Of a stretch of DNA of 64,000 nucleotides, positions 50,701 to 62,581 are shown piece after piece. Under the pieces are notes generated by a model. It was not told the origin of the DNA. It made no database searches and saw only the letters and a program-made list of their open reading frames with translations. Made by a program: the position numbers and the translations under genes. Numbering within the stretch: the stretch's first letter is position 1; each line of letters opens with the position of its first letter. This DNA comes from Simmondsia chinensis (Eukaryota; Streptophyta; Magnoliopsida; Caryophyllales; Simmondsiaceae), in NCBI GenBank assembly GCA_018398585.1, contig JAGTTD010000008.1, positions 12,501 through 76,500 on the forward strand, given 5' to 3'.

Positions 50701-53700
50701 TTTTGAGGAGGGATTACGAGCTTAAGATGCTACAGTTTGGTGTTAGTTATGGTGGGAACAAGAGTGTGTAGGTTCAGGAAGGCTGTAGCCTCTAGTCCAA
50801 GGACGCCCGGTGTCTATGATACTTTTGTGGAATGTTCGTGGTCTGAATGGTGTTAGTGAAGGGATGTTTTTAAGTCAGATCTCAGAGATTGGAGGGGTGA
50901 TTTGATTTGTTAAGAAACAAAGTTCCTATCAGACTTTTAATACTGTGTTTGGGCACTTTGGTGATGGTGAAATCTCACTTTTATTTTTTCTTTCTTTATG
51001 AGGCTTAAGAGGGTTTAATTCATTTAGGTGGAACAAGAACTTGTTGGTTATTCTCGTCTTCACTTGGTTCTTCCTTTGGTAATTGTTTCAAGAAATGATT
51101 GTAAAAAAATTTTTTCGTGGCCTTTTTGGATTTTTTTTTAAAATTGAAAAAAAGAAAAATCATTAGGAGAGAAAGAATGTATAAAGAATTAAGGACAAGA
51201 TGTCCTCAAAATTCAACCAAAAAAACCAAATGAAATGCAACTAATAACACAAAGCCCTCCAATCCCTCTACAAATTAATTAAGGCTATATCAACAAAGGC
51301 CCCAAAGCTTTTTAAAAAAAAAATTCGCAGCCTTTTTGGATATTTATAATCCTCAAACAAGGGAAGAGAAATTGTTGATGTGGGTTTAGTCGTGTAGCTT
51401 TGAATATGAGTAGAGTGTCGTAAGAGTTATCAATAAGATTGCTTTTGCTAATGAAAAAGTCTACAATGGTTCTTTATATTCTATTATGGTGCTGAAGAAT
51501 TTGTTAAAACTTTGAAGATTGGACCTTTTTTCATAGGTGGGGATTTCACGTGATCTAGGATTGTCACTTTCTTCCTAGTGCTTGTTCTACTATGATTGAT
51601 CTAAAATTTGTTTGTCGTCCTTAATATTTAAATGAGTCTCAAATGGCCCACATCACAATTCAAGGTTATATGTCCATCCCTCAATTCACGAGTAATGTCA
51701 GTGGTAGGTGGGGTTGGTGGTGACGGTGACGGTGACAGCGAGGATGTTGGTGATAGTAGGCAGTGGCAATGGTTGGGGGATGGTGGGGATGGTAGTGGCC
51801 GATGGGATTGGATGCGTGGTGGTTTGTAATATAACAATTTTCTTGTTTTGAAGATTACTTTTTGTTGCTTCTTCTTTTCTATTTTAATTATGTAATGGAG
51901 GAAGGAATTACAAATAAATTTGCTTTATTTTCATCTTCCTGAAAACAAAAGAATACCCCAAAAAAAAAAAAAAAAAAAAAGGTTATACTGAACACACCCT
52001 TACATTTTCAGGAATATGTTATGAGTTTCCTAGTGCTAACTCTCATTTCTATGTCAGTTGAATTGTTTCTTTGCTTAGACTATAGAGCTATGCGTTAAAG
52101 AAAATCTTTCATGTGGCTTGAGGAAGAGGGCTTCGCCATGAGTGCTAGGGTTATAGAGCTTTCGTAGTTTTATAGTCGCATTTGAACTAAAAACTCTTGG
52201 AAAAGAGCTTAAGAGGTAAACAAATAGGCGTCTTGTCTCATTAGGGTAAAACTAGTGGAAATATATTGGCGAGATTTTCTTAGAAGCCAAGGTTTTCTGT
52301 GGCAAAGAGAGAAAAGGAAGTGTGTTCAAAGGTAAACTAACCCCTTGCATTAAATCAAAGCCCAAAAGTTCCATGCGTTTTGTGAATCATATCGTGGAGC
52401 AAAGGGATGAATCTATTAGATCGTTGACCAATCTTTTGAGCCTTATTTATCTTTTTGATAAGTAGGAGGCCTCTTTGGGCTTAGTTGAGAAAGTGAAAGT
52501 TGTTAAGAAGGTTGCTCTAAGCAGCTCACTAAAGTGATTATAATGGACAAGATCCCTTGGGGTAGAAGGCTCAAGCTCTTTGGCTGGAAATGGAAGGGAT
52601 AGAAATTTCGTTCTTCCAAAGTGGTGCAGACGCAAAAAGATTTCTCAAAGGAATCGGGATTACTGAGGTCATTATAGTGAAAAAGAACTCTTGAGGTAGA
52701 AGGCTCAAGCACTTTGGCTCAAACAGAGAGGGATAGAATAAGTACAATCCGTCCAGAACTTCAATGTTGACCTATTTGAGGAGGAGCATGGAAGGTCTTT
52801 ATTGGACATCTCTATCTATGTTTCAGCATATATCTTGTGGTTGAAGCTACCTTTTCAAAAAGAAAATATGAGAGTATTCTATGCTTGCAATAAGGATAAA
52901 GCTTCGGGTCCTGATGGTATGGCCATGGACTTTGTCTGGTCTAATTGAGTAGTGCTGCAGTGCACATCCTTATTATGCTTAGAGTTTTACTCTTCAAGGA
53001 AGTTTGTTTGTAGCCTCATTGCCCTTGTTCTATAAAAAGTAGGGGCTTCAAATATCATGGATTTTTATCGGATCAATATGGTTGGTCTTATCTGCTAAAT
53101 GTTATGTTGAGTAAACTTGTTTTATCTCTTGTTTCTCCTTCAGCCAAGGAAGCGGTGGATCTGTCTCTAAAGAGAGGTGGTGGTATTCTTGGTTGGATAT
53201 AGGGAGCCTCCTAATTACATATTGCTACCTGATTGGAGAGAGATATAGAGCCAAGTTCATTTGGGAGGCAGTCAAAACTTGCATGAGTGGAAGTGTTTAT
53301 CCAAGTAAGGGAGGCTTATTCTTACAACAGTGTTCTCTAACTTGTTAGTTCACAAAGACTGTTCAAGAATGTTGCTGGGATGCTCCCTTTCCCCTATTTG
53401 ACTACGTGGTAGAGACGGATAAGGAGTGTCATATGGAACGGAACGTGAAATCGATTTGAACACGTTAAAAATCGAAAGAATGACTCGGAACCAAAAGAGA
53501 GAAAAAAACTAGGGTTTTATATTGTGTATTTCGAGACTAATAGATCTCGAATCGTTAGGCTGATCTAGCTGTGGATAGATAGTCTAACGTTCTTCTTAGC
53601 TTTTTTTTTTAAAAAAAGAAAACAACTAGCTAGAGAGTATTTATATGCAAAACAAAAAAAAAGGAAAGGAACATACCCAGTGCCTCAAGGGCTCCCGCCT

Positions 53701-56700
53701 ACGCAGGGTCTGGGGGGGCGAATGTACGCAGTCTTTCCCCTTGAGAGTGTTAACCTGAAGAGAGGCTGTTTCCCAGTGCCCGCAACCTGAGGGTGAGGAC
53801 TTCCCAGGAGGTCACCCATCCTGGTACTACTCTCGCCCAAGCACGCTTAACTTCGGAGTTCTAATGGGATCCGGTGACGGCGTGTTGGTGCCCTCTTTGG
53901 TATTTATATGCAAAACAAAGAAACCTTAAAAATGCGAAATTACGAAAATGCCACTAAGCTATCCACAATACATAAAAGTTGCCCAAAAACACATTTAGAG
54001 GCCGAATTTGGAGAAAATATGCGGGGCCTAGCAGCAAAGCTGTTGGGTTTGCAAAGTTTGATCCGAGAGCTTCGATTTGACGGGAAATTCGCCCTATAAC
54101 TCCGTATGAATGAAAAGTTATGGTCATTTGAAATTGATAGTGCAAATTAGTGTTTATGTCCCTCATGTTTGGGATTCTGGCGGTATAATTACTCATAAAC
54201 TTTTCAGCTACTCGTCTTATATCAAGGGGTAAGGGTAATAGGGGTAAACCCGTACCCTTATTTGATCTCTTTAGGAACTTGCCTTCCATTTTTTAGGTAA
54301 TGACGTTATAAGAAGCAAATTGGGCGTGGATCCAATTGAGGATAAATTGAGGGAGCAACGTTTGCTGTGGTTTGGACGTGTTAGGAGGAGACCAACCACT
54401 GCTCCTGTCAGGAGATGTGAACAACTCCATACTACATATGGGAGGAGGGAGAGGGGCAGGCAGAAGAAGAGTTGGAGCGAAACGATTCGACATGAGTTCA
54501 CCCACCTCAACCTAAATGAGGAGATGACCCTGGATAGAGCGGAGCGAAGTCCTAGCATAGGTATAGCCGATATAGCGGTTTAGGAGAGAGGAGCGCATCT
54601 AAGATAGTACTAGCGCCCTTAGGCGTATATGTATGCCTATTTGGTTATATTTGTTGGTGTTGTTCTGCCGCTGTGTAGCTTTATTGCTATCACTGCTTCA
54701 TGCTTTCTATATGCTGTTGTTTTTTGCGTATATTCTCCCCACCCCCCAAAACACCCCCAAAAAGACCCCGCTTATGCAGGAACCCTTGAGGCACTGGGTC
54801 TGTGGTTGTAAGACCCAGTGTCCCTCTTGTGAGGAGGAACTTTGGCTTTATTTCAAGAAAGGGTTTATGTTAGGAAAATTCAATAAAACGGGTACATCGA
54901 TCACAACAACTTCAAAGCGTGTAGTGAACCACTTTATTGCAATAGTATTTCAACTTTATTGAAATTGTTTCGGGGATACAATGAAACAAAAAATATAATG
55001 TGAGAATGAGCGTGAAGATGGAGATTTCCAAGATGGAAGAAGTAGAGAATTATATGATTTTCTCAAGTATTTTTCAAGTGCTTTTAATTTGATTTGATGG
55101 GGGCTTTATATAGATGAATAAATGTCTTTTGGAAAGAGACACTACCCTTCCAAAATGCCCAAAACCTCTTCCCAAATGTCACAAAAAACTGCGCCAAAAA
55201 AAGGGCCAAAGCTGCCTTGTGTCCACACATAGCTTCAGTCTATGGGTTATCGGGTTTTTGTAAGATTTTGTGTAGCTATGTATCAACACACAATATCCAT
55301 AGGGCATTTCTGTAATATTTGTATCGACACATACCAAGTATGCATCGACGACACACACCATACTCGAGCCTTAGCACTTCCAGTTTGAAAATAAATCAGC
55401 AGTCTAGATGTTAAAAGCTCTCTTCTTTATAAGTTAAGCCTGCTTTGTCAGGGGCTTAGCACTCTCAGGATGAACCTTTTCAAAATTGTTCCTTTTCTTT
55501 TCCAAGTTTGGCTAAAAGAGGCATTGGTGTGCCCCTTAGATGTAGAAGAATACTGCTCTCGGTCTCTATAGGCTTATTACTTGGGATAATGGAATAATGT
55601 GGAGATGTGCTTTTTCCTGCAATTCGTTCTCTGTGCATTCTCGGACTTCTGTGTTGGTTGTTTGCCAAAGGGGAATGAGGCATTTTACCCCTTTTTTTGG
55701 AGGAACTCCACCAGGAGATAATGCCAATGACTTTTGGAAGGTTTGCTAGCAATGTTTTGGCCAGAGGATATGATGTCAATGCAAAGGTGGAAGAGTGGTT
55801 CCTTTGCAGTCACATCACCTTATGGGGCCTATCTGTACTGGCAAAAGATTATGACCATTAATGTCGTAAAGAATCTGATCATATGCATCTTATGCATTTA
55901 TATTGGGGACGCATCTTCAGTCACATTTTATACATTGTCCTTCTATAGAAGCCCGCTTTTGGTGGTCAATTTGGTTCCATCTCTTCAATGAAACCTTTCA
56001 AACATAACAATGTACCCTTGGTGGGGAGTGGCAATAAGAAAATGGCGCATGTACCCCATTTCCCTTGTTACAAGTGCTTTGGAAGGAAAGAAATTAGAGA
56101 CTTTGGATGTGTGGCAGAAATTGAAATCTTTTGGTTCTCTTTTTTTCTTTTTATGTGCCCAAGAGGGGTTTCCTTAATGCTAACGTGCATTTCTTCCCTA
56201 TCAAGGGAAAACTACCGAAGAGAAGGAAAATAAAGAAATAGAATTTATGAATCACCTCAACTTTGTGTTCTGATCCGTACCAGACAATGTTTTTCTAAGT
56301 CTTAGGGAAGTTGGGACTTGGGGGGTCATTAACAAAAAAGCTCAGGACAATTTGATGGGTGTAACTGATGCAACACGTAATGGAAAATAAAGGAAACGGA
56401 AGGTTCAACAGCCTTCTTTTAAATTCTTATTACGAAAATAATTAAGAACAAAGAGAAATAAAGAGTCTAATTAAATTCTCACCTGAGAACTAGAAAGAAC
56501 ACATAAACAATGATAAAAATCTCTAAAACAATTGAACTAACTAAAATCCTAAGTCTTCCTCTTGCTTAAATAGAAGAGCTAATTCATATAAACTAAAAGA
56601 CTTAAAAATTAAAAGATAAATACAAAAACTACTCTTAATTATCTAAAACAACTAATTATCTAAACAACTAGTAATTATCTCCTAGTCTAATAACTAAATA

Positions 56701-59700
56701 ACCTAATAGATGTCAATCTCCTCATATCTTTATCCAGCTGCATCTTCTATCAACTTGCCAAGTAACTCATCTCGCCAAGAACCCGATCCGCCAAGATACG
56801 GGCTGCATCATTAACATTAACAAAGATTTCTTTTATTTTCAAAGTAATGAAAATGCCGTGTTTCTTTTGTAGATGCATGCCAAACAGAAAAGAAAAAGGC
56901 AAATTAATGGGATTGAATCGCATGTCACATGCATACTGAATATCGTGCTCCTTTTTCCTGTTTATACATAATGGCTAACTCACTTCTTTGTTTGCAGCTT
57001 CTACCACTGCCTTCAATCTCTGGTTTCTATCTCGCTCGTTTTTTCATAAGAAGGTCTCTACCATCATATTTTACATTTGTTGTTGTCGGGAGCCCGATGG
57101 TTATGTGGTTTGTGATGCATAATTTCTGGGATCTCAATGTATGGCTAGCGGGAATGTCTCTGAAGTCTTTCTGTAAGTTCATAGTTGCAGGTGTTTTCCT
57201 GGCCATGTGTATCCCTGGCTTGGCTGTTTACCCGCAGAAACTTAAATTCTTGACTGAAGTTGCTTTGATTGGCCATGCTCTGCTGCTCTGCTACATTGAG
57301 AACAAGTTTTTCAACTACAGCAGTATATACTATTATGGTTTAGAGGATGATGTGATGTACCCAAGTTACATGGTTATCATGACAACTTTCATGGGTCTGG
57401 CTCTTGTCAGGAGACTGGTTGTTGATAACAGAATTGGACCAAAGGCCGTCTGGATTTTGATTTGTCTTTATAGTTCAAAGCTACCCATGCTATTTATCTC
57501 ATCAAAGTCTGTAATATGGGTGTCAGCAATTCTGTTATTAACAGTTTCACCGCCACTGCTTCTTTACAAGTACTTTCTCAATTCATGCTCATTTTTCTTG
57601 ACATATATTTGAAGATTTGTTTTTTGCTGCTGGAGTTATCGAACAATATCTGATTGGACCTTGCAGGAATAAGTCTAAATCTTCCCCGAAAATGAAGCCT
57701 TGGCAAGGATATGCTCATGCATTTGTGGTTGCTTTGGCTGTCTGGTTTTGCCGTGAAACCATTTTTGAAGGTCTTCAGTGGTGGTATGGGAGGCCTCCAT
57801 CTGACGGACTGCTTTTGGGTTCCTGCATTGTTTTGACCGGATTGGCTTGTATTCCTATAGTAGCTCTCCATTTCTCCCACATTCAGGTATTCATGCTTCC
57901 TTTGTCTGATGTCCATTCTCATTCGTTCAGTATTTATTTATTTGTTTTTTTGTCTATTCCTGTATACTGGTATTATTTACAGGTTCCTTTTTTTCCTTTT
58001 CGTTCTTTTTCTTTTTCTTTTTTGAGCAAATTATAATAAGACCTCTTGAACTTTCTCATTGATCACAAGTGACCCCCTCTACTTTTAATTGACCACAACA
58101 CACCTCTGCACTTTTAATTTCATAAAGTAACCCCCCTAAACTATATTATTATATACAATTCATCCCCTTAAGTTTTAATTTGACCCCCAAACTTTTAATA
58201 TTTTAAATTAAAATATTCTATCAAAAATTTCCCCCCTCCCCCTTTTGCCCACTTCACTGTCATGCAGGCAATCCTCATTTCCCACACCTTCTCATCTTCT
58301 ACATCTTCTCAGTGCATCGAAACCCTAACACTAAATCTCCATTTTTACCCACCAACATTTTCCCCTCGTACCATTTTTTTCTTCTTGAGTTTAATATGTA
58401 TGTAATCGAAAGTACCTTGCCCTTTTTTTTCCTGTATTTTAGGTACAATTTTTCAACACTAAGTTTTTTATTGTAAACTAACAAGTCAAAAGTATGTTCA
58501 ATGTTTCAAATGTTACATGTTTTTCCAACCTTGCTTGAGATTCATGGGTTTATAGGGAGAAAACATAGCTTTTGGAAAAGAAAGCGAAGGGGAGGGGGCT
58601 TTATAATGAAGGATGAAGAATGCAAAGAAAAGGAAAAAGAGAGAGAGTAAGTAATAGGAGGAGATAGAAAGTAGTATTACAATACTAAATATAATATAAG
58701 AGAATTTATCACTTAGGTATCATGAGGTTTGAACTTTTATGATCTAGGTACTATGAATTTTTAATATATGACATTTTAATATATACAGTGAGGTACCTTG
58801 ACATCTTAATAGGAGGTGTGCTGTATGTGGTAACAAAGTTCAAGGGATAAGTTGGGTATTTAGTATCATAGTTTAGGCGGTTATTTTATAAATTAAAAGT
58901 GTAGGGTGTGAGTTGTATTTCATTGTAAAGTTTAGAAGATGAGTTGTGCATAATAACATAGTTGTGGCCTTGTGACTCTTATGCACGATGTTTGACAAAA
59001 ACTGAAAATTTCTCAGATTGTTGGCATTGGATGATTTTCAATATGCTGAATAGGCTTTATTTTTACTCCTGTAAATGGTGGATCATTACAGATCTTTGCA
59101 TACTTTTTCTTATTGCCTGAATTTGGACAAAGATCTGAGTTTCTGTTTGGGTGACTGGAAGAGTACAGTAAGATGATTAATAGCATTGTGACAGAAAGTG
59201 AACTCATTAGTGCTAACTACCATGACCAGTTGCCTCAAACCAACTATGATGCCACTCTGGTTAACTTACCTAGATTTTTCCAATATGTCTCAGATGACGC
59301 TGAATTTACTTTTATTTCCTGTTCTATTTCCTTTAGAACATTTGTTTCTATAGTTTCCTTGGAGCTGCTGTTGGTTGTTGAAGTGTGTTTACAGGGAAAG
59401 CACGAGCAGAGAATCTGCAGAAATAGTTCCTGTTTGTGCCATCAGCGTGGTACTCATTTTTGGACCGGGTGTGATACCCTGTCTAATTAAATTGAGGATG
59501 TAAGTTTCGAAGATGAAACTTTTATTTAAAGGGGTGAGGATGTAATATCCTATCTAACTAAACTGAAGATGTAAGTTTCGAGGACGAAACTTCATGTAGG
59601 GGGTGAGGATGTAATACCCGGTATAATTAAATTGGACTATGTATTATAGTTTATGAAACCCGGTTTAATTAAATTGGGTTAGATATTATAATACAGTTAT

Positions 59701-62581
59701 AACTCATTATTATTATAAGTGGGTTAATAAATAAAATAATGGGCTAATTTTAGAAAGGGCCAGTTAGTAACATTAGGGTTATATAAATTTGTATATATAG
59801 AAGAGGAGAAGGGTTAAACCCTGGTTTTCTCCTCTCTTTCCCCCTCTTCTAACCAACTCTTTCTCTCTAGCATCAATTGCCAATCCCAATTCCTCACTTT
59901 TGATAGATTTTCGAAGCTAATTCATAATAGAAGTTTGAATATTGGATTAGAAGATAGTGAAGGTAAGTATACCACTTCCCCTACTTGTTTGTGAAATATG
60001 AAATTGTTTTATATGATTTGATGTATAAGACTTACATTTGAACGATTTATTAGTTTGTTAAAGTAGGTTCGGGCATGTATTTGATTGACTGCATGATTAC
60101 TACTCTACGATTTGAATTATATTGATTTATACATTGATTTGATGTTGGAATATGTGAATTTTCGAAAGAATTTGTACTTGTGATAATGTGAAAGAAATTA
60201 TTGTAAACTTGTGATTTGAACTGAAAAGCATGTTGATCAAAAAAAAAAAGAAAAAAAACATTAAAAGGTTTTTATGGGAAGAGCTCACGGATAAATATGT
60301 GACCCTTAGGGGTCTGTCGCGGGAATAATACCGGCACGTAGTCTCCGATTGATTTGTCAGTATAGATACTACGTTGACCCTGATGGGTCTATCGACTTAG
60401 AATCGATTCGAATGTGAAAAATGTGAATTTCGATCTGTGACCCTATCGCGGAATAATACCGGCCATAGTTTCCGATTGATCTGTGAGTTTTTCCAAGGAG
60501 CTCCTGTGAAATAAATTAAAGTGGTGATTTGTGCTTCTTGTAACATGAAATTTTGAAGATCAATTTCGTTTTAAATAATATGCCTAATCCGGGTAGGGTG
60601 TGGTGTACTTACTGAGCATATTGTTTGCTCACCCAATTCCTTTACTTTCTAGATTAGTAGCTCATGGCATTCTTTGAAGGACGAGGAAGATAGAGCGACT
60701 TCCTATTTCGAGAATTAGTTTTAAATTGTTAGTTTAAGTATTAAATATTTCCGTAGCGGGATATTATGGACTATTTGAGATATTCTAAATTTTGATATTT
60801 GTACTATTGGTTTTAAATTGTTAGTTTGGATATTGTTTGTTATTGGATCTATTATGTACTATTGAAACTTATATGTAAATTAAGGAATTATGAATTGGAA
60901 GTTTCCCGGCTTCGTACTATGATGAGAGGATTCATTAGAGTATGGCTGTGTAGCACCCTTTTTGACTTAAGCCTATTTGGTATAATGTTTGGAAGCGTTA
61001 CACCGGGGAACTGTTCTCTTTCTCTTCCTTCCTGCCCTTTTTTTTTTTTGTCTTGCACTGTGTGAGTGTGATGGCTGTAGTAGTATTTGAAAAGTTCTGT
61101 TGAGGAAGAGGCTTTTGGAGACGTTGAGAAAGTAGTCCAAAGTCGTTGATGCATATATTTGAACATAAATTGTATCACTTTATAATTTTCTGGTAAAAAG
61201 ATTGATATAACTGAGACTTTTTTCATTGCACCCTTTGCAGTCTTCTAAGAGGTGCTTGCTACTAGTGGTGGCGACGGGACTGCTGTTTGTCTTTTTGCAG
61301 CCGCCGATCCCGTTGTCATGGGCATATCACTCCGACCTTATGAAGGTAGCTCATCAGTCTGGAGATGACATATCCATCTATGGTCTCATTGCATCAAAGC
61401 CTACATGGCCTTCGTGGCTCCTCATTGCAGCTATCATGCTCACACTGGCTTCAGTGATCTCTGTGATTCCGATTAAGTACATTGTGGAGTTGAGAACATT
61501 ATATGCCATTGCTGTTGGGGTTGCTCTAGGTGTTTATGTATCTTTCGAGTACTTCCTTCAGGCTGCAATCTTGCAAGTCCTAATTGTTATAACTATGGTC
61601 TGCACCTCCATATTTGTGGTTTTTACTCATTTTCCATCAGCCTCGAGCACCAAACTCTTGCCATGGGTTTTTGCCCTTCTTGTTGCACTCTTCCCTGTGA
61701 CATACTTACTGGAAGGCCACGTAAGAATACAGGGCCTTGGAGATGGTGGATATATCACAGATGAAGATAGGAGACTAACTGCTTTATTGGCTGTTGAGGG
61801 AGCGAGGACATCTCTCCTGGGCCTGTATGCTGCCATCTTTATGCTTGTTGCTCTGGAAATAAAGTTTGAGCTGGCTTCACTGATGCGGGAAAAGGCTTTT
61901 GAACGTGGCGGTAGTAGACATAGTCTGGCTAGTCAAAGCAGTGCCACAAGCTTCCCTGCCAAAATGAGATTTTTGCAGCAGCGGAGAGCTTCAAGTGGAC
62001 CAACATTTACGATCAAGAGGATGACTGCTGAGTGGGCCTGGATGCCAGCAGTGGGTAATGTTGCTACTGTCATTTGCTTTGTTATATGCCTAATCTTGAA
62101 TGTGAAACTTACAGGTGGCTCGAACCGTGCAATATTCTTGTTGGCGCCTATCTTGCTGTTACTCAACCAGGATTCTGATTTTGTTGCTGGGTTTGGTGAT
62201 AAGCAGCGGTACTTCCCTGTAACTGCTGCTATTTCAGCTTATTTAGTCTTGGCTGCAGTATTTAACATCTGGGAAGAAGTTTGGCATGGAAACGCTGGTT
62301 GGGGTCTGGAAATCGGTGGTCCAGATTGGTTTTTTGCAGTCAAGAATGTGGCTTTGCTAATTCTGACATGCCCAAGTCACATTGTTTTCAATCAGTTTGT
62401 GTGGAGCCAAACAAAGCTGAAAGACTCAGCAGCACTGCTGCCATTACCCCTCAATCTTCCAGCAGTTATAATAACGGATGTGATCAAGATAAAAATATTG
62501 GGCCTGCTGGGAATTATTTATTCTCTTGCCCAATATCTAATATCCAGGCAGCAATACCTATCTGGACTGAAGTACATTTAG
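47733..62581 (+). CDS. NEF1: NEF1, No Exine Formation 1, plastid membrane protein
   Basis: Four exons, 47733-48995, 56998-57569, 57667-57886 and 61241-62581, all GT/AG and in phase, give 1,131 residues, close to the roughly 1,120 of Arabidopsis NEF1 (At5g13390). It starts MLPPELQPRSHRPYISSSVS, has a Ser/Pro/Asn-rich head with an NPNPNPNP run, then many hydrophobic spans (IALVPCAAFLLDLGGTPVVA; CYIENKFFNYSSIYYYGLED; LLLLNQDSDFVAGFGDKQRY) and ends SRQQYLSGLKYI. Family knowledge: NEF1 is a plastid envelope protein needed for plastid lipid balance and pollen exine deposition. The Gln I expect between VPVL and LLPLP is absent at the exon 1/2 junction. Introns 1 (8.0 kb) and 3 (3.4 kb) are swollen by mobile elements. 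Confidence 0.93.
47841..47865 (+). repeat. CCCTAA hexamer repeat inside NEF1 exon 1
   Basis: About four AACCCT units encode the alternating Asn-Pro run. The unit is the six-base form, not the plant seven-base telomere unit. Confidence 0.85.
50800..53330 (+). mobile_element. Degenerate L1-type LINE in NEF1 intron 1
   Basis: ATGATACTTTTGTGGAATGT at 50817 gives MILLWNVRGLNGVSE, an ORF2 endonuclease start. Later pieces read ASGPDGMAMDF (reverse transcriptase entry motif) and KVGASNIMDFYRINMVG. Stops and frameshifts are frequent. Two similar blocks near 52540-52620 and 52665-52740 (GGTAGAAGGCTCAAGC) are a local duplication. Confidence 0.72.
53430..54290. repeat. Dispersed repeat copy in NEF1 intron 1
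   Basis: Contains ACGTTAAAAATCGAAAG, AAATGCGAAATTACGAAAAT and TTAGAGGCCGAA, matching 47100-47360. A 5S-headed SINE has split it. Borders are not clear; LTR debris is likely. Confidence 0.5.
53657..53900 (-). mobile_element. 5S-rRNA-headed SINE with 19-bp TSD
   Basis: Bounded by TATTTATATGCAAAACAAA at 53638-53656 and exactly again at 53901-53919. On the minus strand the head follows plant 5S rRNA very closely: GGATCCCATTAGAACTCCGA, AGTTAAGCGTGCTTGGGCGA, TAGTACCAGGATGGGTGACC, CTCCTGGGAAGTCCTC. This covers the 5S internal promoter region (A box, intermediate element, C box). The body continues GGGAAACAGCCTCTC, CTGCGTACATTCGCC, GGAGCCCTTGAGGCACTGGG and ends in a T-rich stretch. The 244-bp length and perfect duplication fit a full-length Pol III retroposon. 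Confidence 0.93.
54299..54812 (+). mobile_element. 5'-truncated RTE-like LINE 3' end
   Basis: An open stretch from NDVIRSKLGVDPIEDK through LWFGRVRRRP, RRERGRQKKSWSETIR and NEEMTLDRA to the stop near 54581 is the familiar C-terminal tail of plant LINE polyproteins. About 230 bp of T-rich 3' untranslated sequence follow, ending AGACCCCGCTTATGC, GGAACCCTTGAGGCACTGGG. That ending is shared with the 5S-headed SINEs. Confidence 0.82.
54860..55400. repeat. LTR-like repeat, intact counterpart of 12.8-13.4 kb
   Basis: GATGGGGGCTTTATATAG, TGTCTTTTGGAAAGAGACA and a series of TGTATCGACACA-like motifs match the copy near 13 kb, here without a retroposon insertion. Confidence 0.45.
56366..56810. mobile_element. 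Solo LTR, 445 bp
   Basis: Begins TGATGCAACACG and ends GGGCTGCATCA, flanked by GTAAC and TTAAC (4 of 5 match). Short AT-rich interior without coding sequence. Size and ends suggest a Copia-type LTR. Confidence 0.55.
58025..58990. mobile_element. Inverted-repeat element in NEF1 intron 3
   Basis: CACTTTTAATTTCATAAAGT and CCCCTAAACTATA near 58110-58145 are answered by inverse complements near 58868-58905. The arms decay outward. A related segment lies at 12070-12240. No transposase. Confidence 0.5.
59470..61002 (+). mobile_element. Solo LTR of a Ty3/gypsy element with triplicated start
   Basis: Flanked by CCGGG at 59465-59469 and 61003-61007. It starts TGTGATACCCTG and ends GCGTTACA. The start is repeated at 59541 (TGTAATATCC) and 59610 (TGTAATACCCGG). 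Each earlier copy is followed by GTAAGTTTCGARGAYGAAACT and GGGGTGAGGA, which look like the internal 3' end and purine tract of a Ty3/gypsy element. The last 1.39 kb is a conventional LTR. Confidence 0.8.

Noticed and set aside
53657..53900. A functional 5S rRNA gene
   Set aside because: The head lacks clean 5S ends and spacer, is fused to a LINE-type tail and lies inside a 19-bp target-site duplication.
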